DNA of 64,000 nucleotides from Bryoerythrophyllum caledonicum (GCA_963971425.1 OZ020519.1:9564028-9628027); one strand, 5' to 3'. Counted from the stretch's first letter, positions 24,509-35,700 are shown. Notes: generated from the letters alone by a model not told the origin. Translations and numbers: made by a program.

Positions 24509-25213
24509 GTATAAGTATTTATGCAGGTGAAATTTAGGTTTTCTGTGAAGTGGCGCCATTGATAGTCTATGGTTTGAGGGGGTAATATGGTTTCCGTTTT
24601 GTTGGCCAGTTAAAGCTATGTCTCTTTTGAAGTCTCCACATAACATGTAAGTGTGATTAGAGTTATTATTAATTTGAGTTGTAATAGTATTTTGTATGTC
24701 TATAATAAATCTAGTATCATCGGGGTGGGATGGCACATACATTTGAAAGATTAGCCATGATTGTAGTGGTTGATTAGCAATTCTAATTATTTGCAGGTAA
24801 GGTGATATGTGCATTGGAGTAGGGATTTTTTTGATGTTACCCGGGAAGGTGTATTTTTTGTATATTAGTGTAAGGAGGCCACCACGGCCCGGTGTGTATG
24901 GTCTACGTTGTTGAATGCATCTTGTTAGTGCATGTGTGTTATTAAAAATAAGTTTGTAGTCCTGGAATATGTTTTGTATGTATTTTGTGGATTTTATGGC
25001 GGATATTTTTGCTTCTTGTAGGACTATGAGGGCCGGTGGTGTGTTTGTATGTGTGACCAAAGTTGGCATGCTAGGAAGGGCGGTGTTTAGAGATGAGATG
25101 TTCCATGTAATTATGTATGTACTATCATTATTCGAATTCATATTTTGATTCTGTGGAGGAAGATAGGATGGTGGGGGGGCAGATGAGTATATTTTGGTAT
25201 GGGGTCGAGACAT
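24509..25213 (-). pseudogene. LINE AP-type endonuclease domain
   Basis: On the minus strand the frame shows an exonuclease-endonuclease-phosphatase fold signature. WNISSLNT holds the metal-site Asn. VLQEAK holds the catalytic Glu, and CGDFKRDI is the GDFN-like block. The nested element interrupts it. Beyond that insertion the LINE continues with a stretch (RYNYNDWSLID) that looks like the next endonuclease block. This enzyme nicks target DNA in target-primed reverse transcription. Confidence 0.75.
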
Positions 25214-25631
25214 TTTAGTGACTCGTTAATTAGATTGTAAGGGAGGTAAGGAATTTTTTGTTTTATTGTATCATTTGAGGGGGGTATGTTTTGCCTATGT
25301 ATAAACTCGTATAATTCTTTATGTATTGATGTGTCGTGGTTTATGGTGCTTTGATTTTCTTCAAGAAATGTTGTATAAGGGTGTGGAATGTTGATGTGTC
25401 TTTTGGGTGGATTTTGTAAGTTAGAGAGAGTGTGTAGTAATGTGTTAGTGCATTAAGTTATGTTTGGGTTTTGTGTGTTTAAAAGGTAGTTACACATGTC
25501 TAAGTTTGGGTGGATAGTAGTTATAAGAGCGTGTAGAATGTGTGATGATGGGCACGTATTTTGTTGTTGTATATACTGATCAATGTGTGGGTGCATAGTG
25601 CTGTGTAGTTGGTGTAGTATGTTTGTGGGTT

Positions 25632-25895
25632 TTAGCAGAGGTGCAAATTTTTTAATGATGTGTCGATATTCCGGGTGCAGTTTGAAACTTTGATGGTGTT
25701 GGGGATGAAATAAGTTTTGGCATTTTTCTTGTGTGATATGGGGTGGTATTTTAGCACATTTGGCATGGGCCCTGGATTAGTTTCAATGTCTCCTCCTAGT
25801 AATAGTAGGATTTTGTGGTGTATGTTTTTAATGTTATGTTGTTTTTTGGTTAGGTCATTTGAGTGTTTTTTTGTGTTGGTGTCTTTTGGAGTCAT
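25632..25895 (-). CDS. Start of LINE polymerase ORF with 2A peptide
   Basis: The ORF starts at ATG 25895 and runs 87 residues. Residues 30-43 read LLLLGGDIETNPGP, the full 2A consensus (D-V/I-E-x-N-P-G-P) preceded by a hydrophobic run. GDIETNPGP is encoded at 25767-25793. 2A sequences make the ribosome skip the Gly-Pro bond, releasing the upstream peptide. They are known at the N-termini of some LINEs in trypanosomes, sea urchins and other animals (established knowledge), where some act as signal sequences when uncleaved. Here the released leader would be 42 residues, rich in Lys, Asn and His. The endonuclease frame follows downstream. Confidence 0.8.
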   Translation of the reverse strand: MTPKDTNTKKHSNDLTKKQHNIKNIHHKILLLLGGDIETNPGPMPNVLKYHPISHKKNAKTYFIPNTIKVSNCTRNIDTSLKNLHLC

Positions 25896-26672
25896 TTGTA
25901 TGTGGGTATGTGCATGTGTATATATGTGTGCGTGTGTAGGTTTATATGTATGTGTATGTGTGTATGTGAGTGTGTGTATGTGTTTGTGTGTGCATATGTA
26001 AGAGTGTTTTTATGTGTGTGGATGTATGTATGTGTAAGTATATGTATATGTACTGTAATAGGTATGTTTGTAGTTGTGGATGTAGGAGTTTGTGTATAAC
26101 TAGTGTGCATATTGTATGTTCTATGTTTGTATTTTGTGTCTGTGTCAATGGTCATACAATTTTTTGAATTGGGTATATTGTCTTTTATGATATGTGTGTT
26201 GCAGACATGGGATAGTTCTTAGTTTTATATTGTGTGCCTTTATTTTGGTGTTTGTATAGGTGTTTGTAGAGGTATTTGTAGAGGTATTGTTATTTATGTT
26301 GTTATTTGTGTTGGTATTTGGGGCAGTATATGTGTTGGTATATTTGCCAATATTTGTATCAATTTTTATACGTATAGAGATTTTTTTTCGTTTATTTACT
26401 TTAATATTTGTATTAGAGTGTGTATCAATATTTTTGTATGTATTTGTGCGTTTTTTTGTACAAGACAATATATATTTGGTATTACTTATGTATTTATTTT
26501 TTATAATATAGAATGAATATAGGGTATATGTATTGAGGTATGTATATCCTAGGGGGTGTACGGCTATGTATATTGCCCTATATTTTCTCTTATATTGTAC
26601 CATGTAGACTACCTTATCCACCTTGTTCAATACGATGTATTCTACTATGTCTGTAACTTTGTAAGCTATCAA
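25892..26672 (-). repeat. Low-complexity Thr/Asn/His-coding spacer of the LINE
   Basis: Plus-strand (TGTATG)n-like DNA. On the minus strand it gives open frames rich in Thr, Asn, His, Tyr and Ile (THTYIHTH, NTNTNNNINNNT). It lies between the ORF1-like region and the 2A-bearing ORF, and may be an inter-ORF spacer or a low-complexity coding part. Confidence 0.5.
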
Positions 26673-26783
26673 GTATTCTACTTTGTATTGCCTTCTACTG
26701 TAGTGCTTGCAAAGTGTGTGTAACTTGTATATAAGAAGGGGTGGTATGTGTATAATACCTTTTTGCCTTGCGGTCTTAAATCT

Positions 26784-28560
26784 TCACATGTTTGACTTCC
26801 CATCTTTGATTCTTGGGGTGGTCATAACTTTGGTGATGGCTTGCAAGGATGCAAGGGCCGTACTCAATGACTCTTGGATGGTGATCATTTGGGCCTTCAA
26901 CTCATCATGCTTCTTGTCCGCGTACGCTTGTGTCTCTAGTCTTAGCTTCTTGTTGTTTTCTTCCACCTTGGACTCCACAATGGCAATGATGTCATTCTTT
27001 GTGAGGTTGTTTGTTGACTCTTCCATCTTGAAGGCCTCCACGGTGTTAACAATTGCTTTGTTAACATCTAAGAATCCAAACTCCACAATTTGATCCTTGG
27101 TGGGTGGCTCTACTCCATCAAGACTTCTTCCGTGTGGTGCAAAATCCACGTAGTGTCCTCCTATCTTGATAACTTTACCCACAAATTTCCTATAGATTAT
27201 AGGATTGATGCAATGGACGTTAGCACTACCATTGTGCCTAATTCCATCATCACAATGAAACCAAATGTGGGTGGCATTTCCCACCCCCATGATTTTGTGG
27301 ATTTCTTCACTAGTATCTACCATGTTCATACGAATAGGCAATGGGGATAAGGTTAGGGTAATAGCATCCTTCTTTGCCTTACTCTCACGGTTAGTGCCAA
27401 TTGATGAAGCTCCATCATTACTTGTAGGTTGCAAAAGCTCATGGTTGGTTGCCACTTTGTGGAGTTTGATCTTCGCCGCTTGTTGAGGAGTTGGTGCAAT
27501 AATAAAAGCATGGGACTCTTCCTTGAGTTTTTGCACACTTGTTACTCCAAACTCAAGCCAACGGTTAAAAATATTTTGGAGAATCTCCACAAAAAGATCA
27601 TTTGCGGACATGCCTTTAAGGGACTCACTTTTGATTTTGGAAGAGAGGTTAGAGTTTTTTCAAATATCATGATAGGCTTTACATACTTTGCCACGAACAT
27701 ATTGTTTGTCTAGTTTTAGAATAAAAGGTCTAAGACCTTTGAGAAGTCCAATGCCATCTATCTTGGGCTTATGCGAGTGTAATTTAATTACACTCACCTA
27801 AACCCCCTTTTTCCCCGCATTTTTCAAACTCATGCAAAGGATAGAGATGGGGTCAATTACCTTTTTCCAACTTCAATCTCCATGTATTTTGGCCTGTCAA
27901 CCACCAAAGCTTTGACATCATCATGTATGAGTACCTGGTTAGATAACTCAAAGTAAATTGAAACATGGAAGTCAAGGGCAAGACCAATGTTTTCATTAAC
28001 CGGGATGTCAAACGGGATTTGTGTTATGTTGAAGTGTTGTCCAATGACTCCTTTTCTTGCGCAAGGGTAGAGGATTTGAGGAATTCGTGGGAATGCCGGA
28101 GTTGCTAGGGTGATTTCTTTGGCCTCCATTTCGTTTATTCCTCTTGTTATCATGTCGGGTATGGACTCATCATTGTATAGCGGTTCGAGTCCTATTGCCT
28201 TGGCCATATCTTCCATAACTTGGAACCCGAGCCAGAATTTGAAAGAAGAGACATCGAGATCAAGTGCGTGCACCATACCTTCTTCATTGGAGCTCTTCTT
28301 TTTCTTGCTAGAGGGGATACTTCATCTTGGCTTGTTGTAGAGGCAATGCTTGGGTGTCTCTTAAGTTTTTCACCGGATGCTTCAATCTCCATGTCATCTC
28401 CATACATAAGAATTCGTCTGCTGCCCCACTGGTCCATATCTATGTTGTACTCATATATTTGTTTAGACAAGTTAGGATATTCTAAACCAGATTTTATGTA
28501 TTTTGATTTTAGTTTTAGTTTGGAGCGCTGGATTTTTTTGACACTAGTGCAATTAGTTAG
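26784..28560 (-). pseudogene. ORF1-like coding region of the LINE, unrecognised protein
   Basis: Consecutive minus-strand frames (28470-28192, 28276-27857, 27611-26784 and open sequence between) give a protein with a Lys-rich head. A central part contains QVMEDMAKAIGLEPLYNDE and the C-terminal part a likely coiled coil (IVESKVEENNKKLRLE to IQESL). It sits where LINE ORF1 should. There are frame changes near 28290 and a stop near 27670. A 63-bp GT...AG gap (27798-27860 on the plus strand) that would keep frame is probably coincidental, since LINEs rarely carry introns. I recognise no RRM or zinc knuckle. It could also be a captured host gene. Confidence 0.4.
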
Positions 28561-28639
28561 AGTTTTTGTTTATTTTTATTAGTTGTAGGAAATATAAATG
28601 AAAAACGCATGTGGTAAGGGTAGAATAACTTACCTGGCT

Positions 28640-29310
28640 TGACAAATCGGTGGTGGAGGTAGTTGGGTTGCTATGGGAAGGAAAAGGGTCTCTATGTGTC
28701 GGAGGGTAGGTCTCTACTGGAGGGAGGGAGGTCGGTACCATATATAGGGAGGTCGCTATGTGGGGGAGGAAGGTCGCTATGGGAGGGAGAGGGGTCGCTA
28801 TACTGGAGGGGGAGGTCGCAACTTGGGTTTGGGAGGACGCAGCTTGGATTTTGGGGGTCGTAGCCTAGGTTTGGAGGGTCGCAACACCTGTTTTGGGTGT
28901 TGCTAGGGTTTGGGGGGTCGAAAATCTGGGAGAGAGGGGTTCTGCCCGCTTGCTGGAGGAGGAGATCTGGGGAGCGATTGGCGAGGGCGACGATCTCCAG
29001 GGACAGGGAGGGTTTGGGACAAGGAGGGGCGGAGGGTTGAGGAGGGGGGGTATATAGTCGGGAGGGGAGGGAGAGGGGGATGGGGAACGAGAGGGAGGCG
29101 GAGGAAGGGGGGGAGAGACGGATAGTGAGGGAGGGGCGGGGGGTGTTAGAGGTCGGGGAGGTGGAGGAAGGTGGGGGGAGGGAGAGGGGAGGGAGAGGGG
29201 GGTTGTAGAGATAGGGGAGAGGATGGTGAAAGGACCTGCAGGTGGGGAGTGGAGAGAGGGGAGGAGTACGATAGGAGGAACTTGGAGAAAGAGATTCGCA
29301 GGTTACTGTA
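28640..29310 (-). other. C/T-rich tract in the LINE leader
   Basis: The plus strand is almost pure G/A with GGGAGG motifs, so the element's sense strand is a polypyrimidine tract. It precedes the ORF1-like region and may be part of the 5' UTR or internal promoter. The G-rich strand could form G-quadruplexes. Confidence 0.5.
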
Positions 29311-29584
29311 TGGTCTTGAGGTGTTATATTGCTAACTTGGGTTGTTGTCTCTTATGCTGCCGTGGGTCTCTTCTTGTTGCTATGTTGATGTGAGTTTTTT
29401 TTTGTGTAGTGTTGCTATGGGTTGCTCTCTGCTGCTGCGTTTCTGTCTTCTGCAGTCTTGTTGCGGATGTCACCTTGTGTTGTTGTGCCCTTGTTGTGAA
29501 ATCTTGCTCCGGTCTTGATGTGGATAGAATTGGTGCGGATTTATCGGCTGCTATGTTGTGATCTTGTGTCCTCTCGCTCTGATG

Positions 29585-30109
29585 TCAATTTTTTTGGTGC
29601 TGATCAGATGTCTTTAGTTGCTGCTGCTTTGTAGGTTGATCCAGATCTGGAAAATTTTGCGAGCGCTTTAGCGTGCATTCTACAAACACAAGCTTAGCGT
29701 ACTTTTCTATTAGGGTTTTGGTGTGGATCTTTATGTGTGTGATGTCATGGTGAGATTTTGGTGTACTACAGCTAGCGTGTGTGGATGTGATGAGGTACAA
29801 GGTGTTACTAGCAATTAAAGTGTCTACTGCAGAAAAGAAATGGAGATGGATAGAAATGGCCTGATTTGGTGTGTTGTTGATGCCTTGAAGTAGATCTTTG
29901 AGGCTTGTTGTGTCAAACTCCACTCCAGAGATTGTTCTACGGTGTTGACTTCCAGATCTGGTGTACAAATTTCTTAAGCAAATGGTGTTAGATCTATTGT
30001 GTAAAGTATGTATGATTCTAACAGAGCATGGTGACAGTGTAAGAATAACAATGTAGGGGGGTAAGATGTAGCCTGTAAGTGGTAAGGTGGGTTGATGTGA
30101 TGGCAGCAA
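29585..30109 (-). CDS. 174-residue ORF in the LINE 5' region, unknown
   Basis: An open minus-strand frame beginning about 450 bp inside the inferred LINE 5' end. The product is rich in Thr, Ser, His and Leu and ends in a Gln/Lys-rich tail (PTKQQQLKTSDQHQKN). No family is recognised. It may be an extra ORF of this LINE or chance. Confidence 0.3.
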   Translation of the reverse strand: MLPSHQPTLPLTGYILPPYIVILTLSPCSVRIIHTLHNRSNTICLRNLYTRSGSQHRRTISGVEFDTTSLKDLLQGINNTPNQAISIHLHFFSAVDTLIASNTLYLITSTHASCSTPKSHHDITHIKIHTKTLIEKYAKLVFVECTLKRSQNFPDLDQPTKQQQLKTSDQHQKN

Positions 30110-30568
30110 CGTTGTTGTCTTGGCTTCTTGTTGCTCTCAATGGTGGTGTCGAAGACTGGGTTGGAGAGGGGCGGTGGGACTCACAAGGGAGGCGTTCAGA
30201 TTCGGTATCCCCTCACTAGATCTAAGTCAGATATGCCGTGGGAGTGTATGATGAGTGTAGATCTGCATGCCAACACATGTGCTCCCTTGCTCCAGATCAA
30301 ACACCACACAGAAATGGCTTCAACAACTCTCACACGGTTCACTTCTTGCAGATTTAGTATTTTTGGCGTCCCTTCTTAACACATACAACTAAAAACCTCT
30401 CCTACCCCTCAGATCTAAGCACACTTTGGACTTGCAACAGGGCCAACAACCTCCTGTTGTCTGTGCCTTCACTCTCTGAGACTAAGTCCCTTGCCCCCTC
30501 TTCACCAAAAATTTCGGAATTCTACTCAGCCATCTCCACTCGGTCTCTCGACTAGTCAGGTCACCAAA

Positions 30569-31635
30569 CATAAGACATGCATTATAGAATTACATACTGC
30601 TTTGAGAAAATGGAATTTTCTTGAAAGTCACCAAAATACACTGGATAGGTACTCCAAATCTGAGGGTCTTATGTTAGTAACCGGGACCACATGCACATGG
30701 TGTCTTGGCTTGGGGAAGGTTTGAAGGAACTATTGGGCAACCCTTTGAGAACTTAGAGTACTATGGGGGAGTTTTAGCTTGCATGGGGTAGGGCCCAAGA
30801 ACATTGATTGCAAAGCAATTCATTGGTGCAGAAAAAGGCGATATGAAATTTCCTCATGCTCTCTTTCTTTCCGTTCATACATCTCATACTGTGTGGCACC
30901 ATATTCCTCCTGACTTGCCCCTTCAGGAAGCACTTTCAGGAAAACTCTAATGTGATACATATTACCCATAATTTTTTATCATGATCTATTTTACAGCATC
31001 CTACCTTTAGTACTTTCTTATGCAATGCATATTGTACTTATTATTGAATGAGATATCATTAGTAGAAAATGCAATTGGATCATTCTTGGATATTAGTGTA
31101 TATTAATCCGTCTTGAAGACCAATCTTAATATATCAAATAAAGGTGGGCTTTTGCAATTCATATTTTCCAATTATTGAAATTTATACAAAGATGTAAAAA
31201 GACAAGAGCTAAGTGGGAATATAATAACATCTCTTCTATGTAATATAGGGGGTGGGGATAAGCCTGGTGATGACACGTGGTAGACGTGGGCTGAAGTGGA
31301 TGGGGATTTAATTGAACGTGGACTTAATTAGGGACTTAACTGGAAGATAACTAGGAGATATTTCTGAGGAGGCAGACGAGACTCTCGATGGTGATAATAT
31401 GGTATAGGAAGTTACCATAACATCCACTAGCCAAGTGAACCGTCTCCTCACAAAGATGTCAAATCCAAGACTACACCTACAATTCAATTCCTGCAATAAA
31501 TCATCAAAACCTAAAGCCAACTACTCGAGTTAGAGACAAAATCAAGAGTGTCTGCAATTCATAACCCCCCTATCTTTCTTCTCCCTTTTCTACTTCACTC
31601 ACCCACTATTACACCACACACCTAATAATGAATGC
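30569..31635. other. Intergenic, no gene seen
   Basis: Between the LINE target duplication and the foldback element at 31648. Only short ORFs without coding character; no bounded repeat was recognised. Confidence 0.5.
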
Positions 31636-31647
31636 CACAAGGCCTAG

Positions 31648-31914
31648 CCCAGGGCGAATTGACCCCATCGTTGGGAGTTACCCGAGGGGACCACGAGGTG
31701 ATAGGGCCAAACCTGGCCCCTATTTTGTTTTTGGATGGGGCCCTAATTTTAGTAAGGGAGGGATCACTGGGATAAACAATGGCTATGAGCCCCAAATTTA
31801 TCCAAAAAAAACCTCTAGACCTCCTTAAATAAGTGGGCCATAAAAATGACCCCATGCAATTAAGACGGGGCCCACCTCAGGTAACTCCCAACGAGGGGGT
31901 CAATTCGCTCTGGG
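31648..31914. mobile_element. Foldback MITE with 12-bp target duplication
   Basis: The ends CCCAGGGCGAATTGACCCC and the inverse of GGGGTCAATTCGCTCTGGG form imperfect terminal repeats of about 35 bp. CACAAGGCCTAG is directly repeated at 31636-31647 and 31915-31926. A 9-12 bp duplication with long terminal repeats suggests a Mutator-type non-autonomous element (inference). 267 bp, no coding capacity. Confidence 0.7.
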
Positions 31915-32084
31915 CACAAGGCCTAGGCACTTAGGAGTTACTCAACCCTTCCTACGGTGATAGGGGCTTATAATTACCACCACCGAAGAAAGGGGCCCCA
32001 TCTCCCCCACTTCCCAACACGCCCCATCAAGACACACATTCCCATCACGAGCGAAGTGACATCCATCGTTCCAGTCACAACTTC

Positions 32085-32275
32085 GGCGTTCGCGCGCACA
32101 CACATTACCAGTCATAATCTCAGTCCACGCACCCATTATGACCACCACACTGTCCCGCTCGCGCCCGTGACCGTGCCCCGCCGCTCCAGCACGTATTACG
32201 AGCCATAATCTCGGTCCACACACACATTATAAGCTCACTGGCCCATTACCGTGGCCCGCCACTTCTTTGTCGGCG
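32085..32275 (+). repeat. Imperfect direct repeat upstream of the methyltransferase gene
   Basis: Two copies of roughly 90 bp share CATAATCTC(A/G)GTCCAC(G/A)CAC, CATTAT and CCGTGGCC/CCGTGCCC blocks. They lie just upstream of the SUVR-type gene leader and may be promoter repeats. Confidence 0.4.
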
Positions 32276-32328
32276 CATCCATTCGATAACCGTTCCCCCG
32301 CATACTTAGGTCAGATTCGGAGACGATC

Positions 32329-32445
32329 ATGGCTCCCGCAGCTGGAGAATTGCTCGCCATGAATCCGATCGCGATGTCGTCGTCGTCTACGTTCCAGGGA
32401 GCGCCTCGCGGAGGAGCTTCCCTCCTCTTCTTGAGCTTTCTTTAA
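32329..32445 (+). promoter_or_regulatory. Upstream ORF in the methyltransferase leader
   Basis: ATG at 32329 opens a 38-codon frame ending in TAA at 32443-32445. It lies in the inferred first exon, which ends at a GT donor (CTCCAG|GTATAA) at 32528. The exon has an in-frame TGA before the join to the main ORF, so it appears to be leader sequence. The uORF could dampen translation, or its ATG could mark an alternative N-terminus. Confidence 0.35.
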
Positions 32446-32624
32446 GGCCTCGTTCCTGGACGAGCATGAGGCAGCGGTGTCTGTCTCGGGGGCCGTGGTG
32501 ATAGTAGCCGCGTCTTTGCGGCTCCAGGTATAAATTTGATGTGGTGCACTGGCGAAGCTACGTCACGCAACAACATGCATTTCTGTTTTGGTTGTGTGTT
32601 GTTGTGTCATTACAGACAATTTCG

Positions 32625-32777
32625 CATTTCTTTTTTTTTGAATTTCTGTCTTGGGAAGGGGGTCTTTTTTTTGGAAATTTCTGTCTTTTGGATGGGGGTC
32701 TTTTTTTTTGAGTTTCTGTCTTGGAAGGGGGTCTTTTTTGAATTTTCTGTCTTGGAAAGAGGGGGTTTTTCTTTCAG
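32625..32777 (+). repeat. Minisatellite running into a splice acceptor
   Basis: About four copies of a 30-38 bp unit (TTTCTGTCTTGGAAGGGGGT plus a T run), with the last unit ending in the polypyrimidine tract and AG acceptor of the first coding exon. Confidence 0.75.
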
Positions 32778-32779
32778 GG

Positions 32780-35700
32780 ATGATTGACGAAGGGGTCGAC
32801 GCTGATGTGGCTCCGAGAGATGGCGACCAGAGGACGGAGAGGGCAGTGCAGGTCATGGTGGATACTTATGGTCTGGATCGGCAGTTGGTCGTCAAAACCC
32901 TGAAAAATCTGTACAAGGTGAAGAGAATGCGGTGACGTTCAATTCTTTGGAAGTGCTGCAATGTGTTGTTTGGATGGGTTGCGTTTGTTGTGTGGGGGAG
33001 GAGGAGGAGTGGGTTATGGCAGGTTGTAACTAATGGTGATGTTGATTACATATTCATGTGCTACAAAACGGGATCGCTAATGAGAGTCAATTACAGGATA
33101 CCCTGGTCAGATGACACCTCCTGGCTGTGAATATTGGCCACACCTAATAAGCCATCACGGTTTAAATCAACTCTTGCTATGTGTGTTGTTTTCTCCGCAC
33201 TTAATGTGGGTGACGATTGTAGGCGTTTTGCGGGGCAGTGCAATGGTGGGAATATGTCGAGCTGGAGAATTATCACATGCTGCTGGATGAAGTCCTAAAC
33301 CTTCAATCGAAGCAAGTGAGGATTCACGTTGTTTGTATTCTGAACATTCTGGTTTGTGCTTTGCATGTCTGTTATTGTTAGATAAGTGATAGTTTTTTGA
33401 GGGTGCATGAGCTGAAGAGTTTTTGATTGGTGGATTAGGAAGCGAGGCGAGCACGCGCGGCTGCTGCTGCTACTGCTGAGACTTCTGGTGACCCTCCGGA
33501 TGACATTCCTGGTGGTACTCATGGTGATGCTCCAGAGAGACATGGAGATCTTCCTCAATCTCCTCCTCCCAAGGTGGCCAGGGTAAAGGGCTATGAGGAA
33601 AGGAGTGCAACTGCCCTGAAGGCGTTGGCAACAGATTTGATTAAGAAGGAAGAAGAGGCTGGTAGAAGGAAGATGCAAATGAGTAAGCCCTCTTTGTTGC
33701 ACTCAAGAGGGGGACTCACTCCTCGAACTGATGGACGAGGAGCGAAGCTGATTGATCTTACGGAAGTCCATGCAGTTAGGAAAAGACCACAAGATGACAA
33801 GAAGCTGAAGCAGCCTAACAATGAGGAATTTGAGCCTCCTACAACGTCGAGAAGTAGACATGTTTCTGGTTCTTCCCAAAGTAGTAGCAAGAAGCTAAAG
33901 AGGCAACGTGAAGAAGCAAGGCGTGAGCTCAAGGAACTGCTTGGAGATGCTGCTGCTGGTGTGGAGGCGCGTGGTGGTCACTACATCTCTGATGGTGATC
34001 ATATTGATCAACGAGGACAATGCAGGCATGACAGCAATGATCTCTCACGTGGTTTTGAAGCGATCCCCATCCCCATTGTCAACCAATCCAATTCCAAGTC
34101 TCTACCGTCCTCGTTCTTCTACATCGATAAGAGCAGACCTTATGAAAAGGCTTTTGTCAGTACTGCCATCTCGCGGATAGGGGACGACGATTGCTGTCCC
34201 AGTTGCTACAAGGACTGCCTCACTGCTCCTCACCTTTGCGCCTGTGTCCGAGAGACTGGTGGAGAGTTTGCATATAATCTGAACGGCTGCCTGAACCGAC
34301 GGTACATTGATCAGGTTCGTTATTGTTCGGTACCATTTTGTAGAGATCTTCAGTTCAAGCATTCCAATTGTGAGCGTAGGTTTGTCAATTGAAAATGTAG
34401 GTTTGTCCACTTTCATGTCTAAGATTACTCCGCAATCAGATCAATTATGTTGTTCATTTGATTTTTTTAACGAACTCGTTTCTGATGTGTCCATGTCAAG
34501 TTTCCAGGGCACAGTATTCTGTCTATTCTTCTGCCTGCTGCTTGTGATCAACTGAATGTAATGCATTACTTGTGAAAAGCTTGTAGCATGAGTAGCACAC
34601 ATCTTTGGAATTGTTAGCTCTAGCATCGTTGTGTTGCCTCAAGTGACAACGTGTTGTGTAAAACCTGCAGTACATGAAGGACCTGAAGGGCTTCGCAATA
34701 GATAAGATGCATTATTGTGAGTCAGGGTTCCATTGCCCTCACGAGCGGCACAAAAACCCTGAGAATCCACCGAAATGTAAAGGACATCCTATGCGAGTCT
34801 TCGTGAAGGAATGTTCGTCCAAGTGCGGATGTAGCAAGCAGTGTGGCAATCGAGTGGTACAACGCGGTATCTCTCGTAGGCTCGAGGTACATGAACGTGT
34901 TCCTTGCACCTTCATGTCTGTGTGCGGGAACTGTCTGCTAGTGTGGTTTTTGCTCTTAGTTTTCAGCGAATCATTGGTTATTGGACATGGTGAATGGGTT
35001 TCTTCAGTTGTGGACGTAGGAATCGTGTTTGTTTCTTTAATACTTGGATTAAATTGGTGGTGGGCAGGTGTTCATGACACCTGAAGGCAAGGGCTGGGGG
35101 ATCAGGAGTTTGGAGGATCTTCCAGCGGGTGCGTTTGCTTTTGAGTACATTGGCGAAATTCTGACCAACAATGAAATGTGGGAGCGGAACAAGCAAGTAC
35201 ATGAGAACGGGGGAGGATACCACACTTACCCTATCACTTTGGATAGTGACTGGGGCTCCGAAGCCAATCTAGAGGATGACGAGGCCCTTTGCCTGGATGC
35301 TACCTTCTTTGGCAATGTTGCAAGATTTCTCAATCATAGGTAGGTAAACTTCCAATCTGCTCTCAGTTCTCAAAAGAACGACCTCTGGCTCTATCAAATG
35401 CTTATCAAGTGTGCCTTTGCAGGTGTGAAGACGCTAATCTTATGAATATGCCAGTCGAGATTGAGAGTCCTGACCGCCATTACTACCATGTATGCACTCC
35501 ATCCCTTCTTTCCCGAAGAATTCTTTTGTCGGTTTAACCCTTGAACGTCAGTCGGGAACCGTATATACATGCACGTATTTCACTCTGTAGAATACCAAAA
35601 AATGTACTAAATTTTAGCAAGACTTACACCTCCGGATTGAAGATTCTTCAACTAACATCTTTCATTTGGAGGTCATTTCAATCAATCTGAACCTTATCAT

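Larger units (their letters stand above)
14868..30555 (-). mobile_element. Very long non-LTR retrotransposon (LINE) with 2A peptide
   Basis: The 13-bp sequence TCAGGTCACCAAA occurs at 14855-14867, directly against the element's 3' tail, and again at 30556-30568, so I take it as the target-site duplication. Between them, reading on the minus strand, are a leader with an ORF, a C/T-rich tract, an ORF1-like coding region, a low-complexity spacer, and a polymerase region in the order 2A, AP-type endonuclease, reverse transcriptase, RNase H, zinc knuckle. The 3' end is a hairpin followed by (TTC)n. A TG...CA element of 3566 bp (20938-24503) sits within the endonuclease region. Without it the LINE is about 12.1 kb, long for a LINE. 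The polymerase region is in several frames, so this copy is decayed. The clade is uncertain: RT motif DFKNAFGSIDH with RNase H and zinc knuckle does not look like ordinary plant L1. Confidence 0.8.

Noticed and set aside
27798-27860. True spliceosomal intron in the ORF1-like region
   Set aside because: It keeps frame and has GT...AG ends, but a retroelement passing through RNA would lose it and the flanking frames are already disturbed; kept only as a question.
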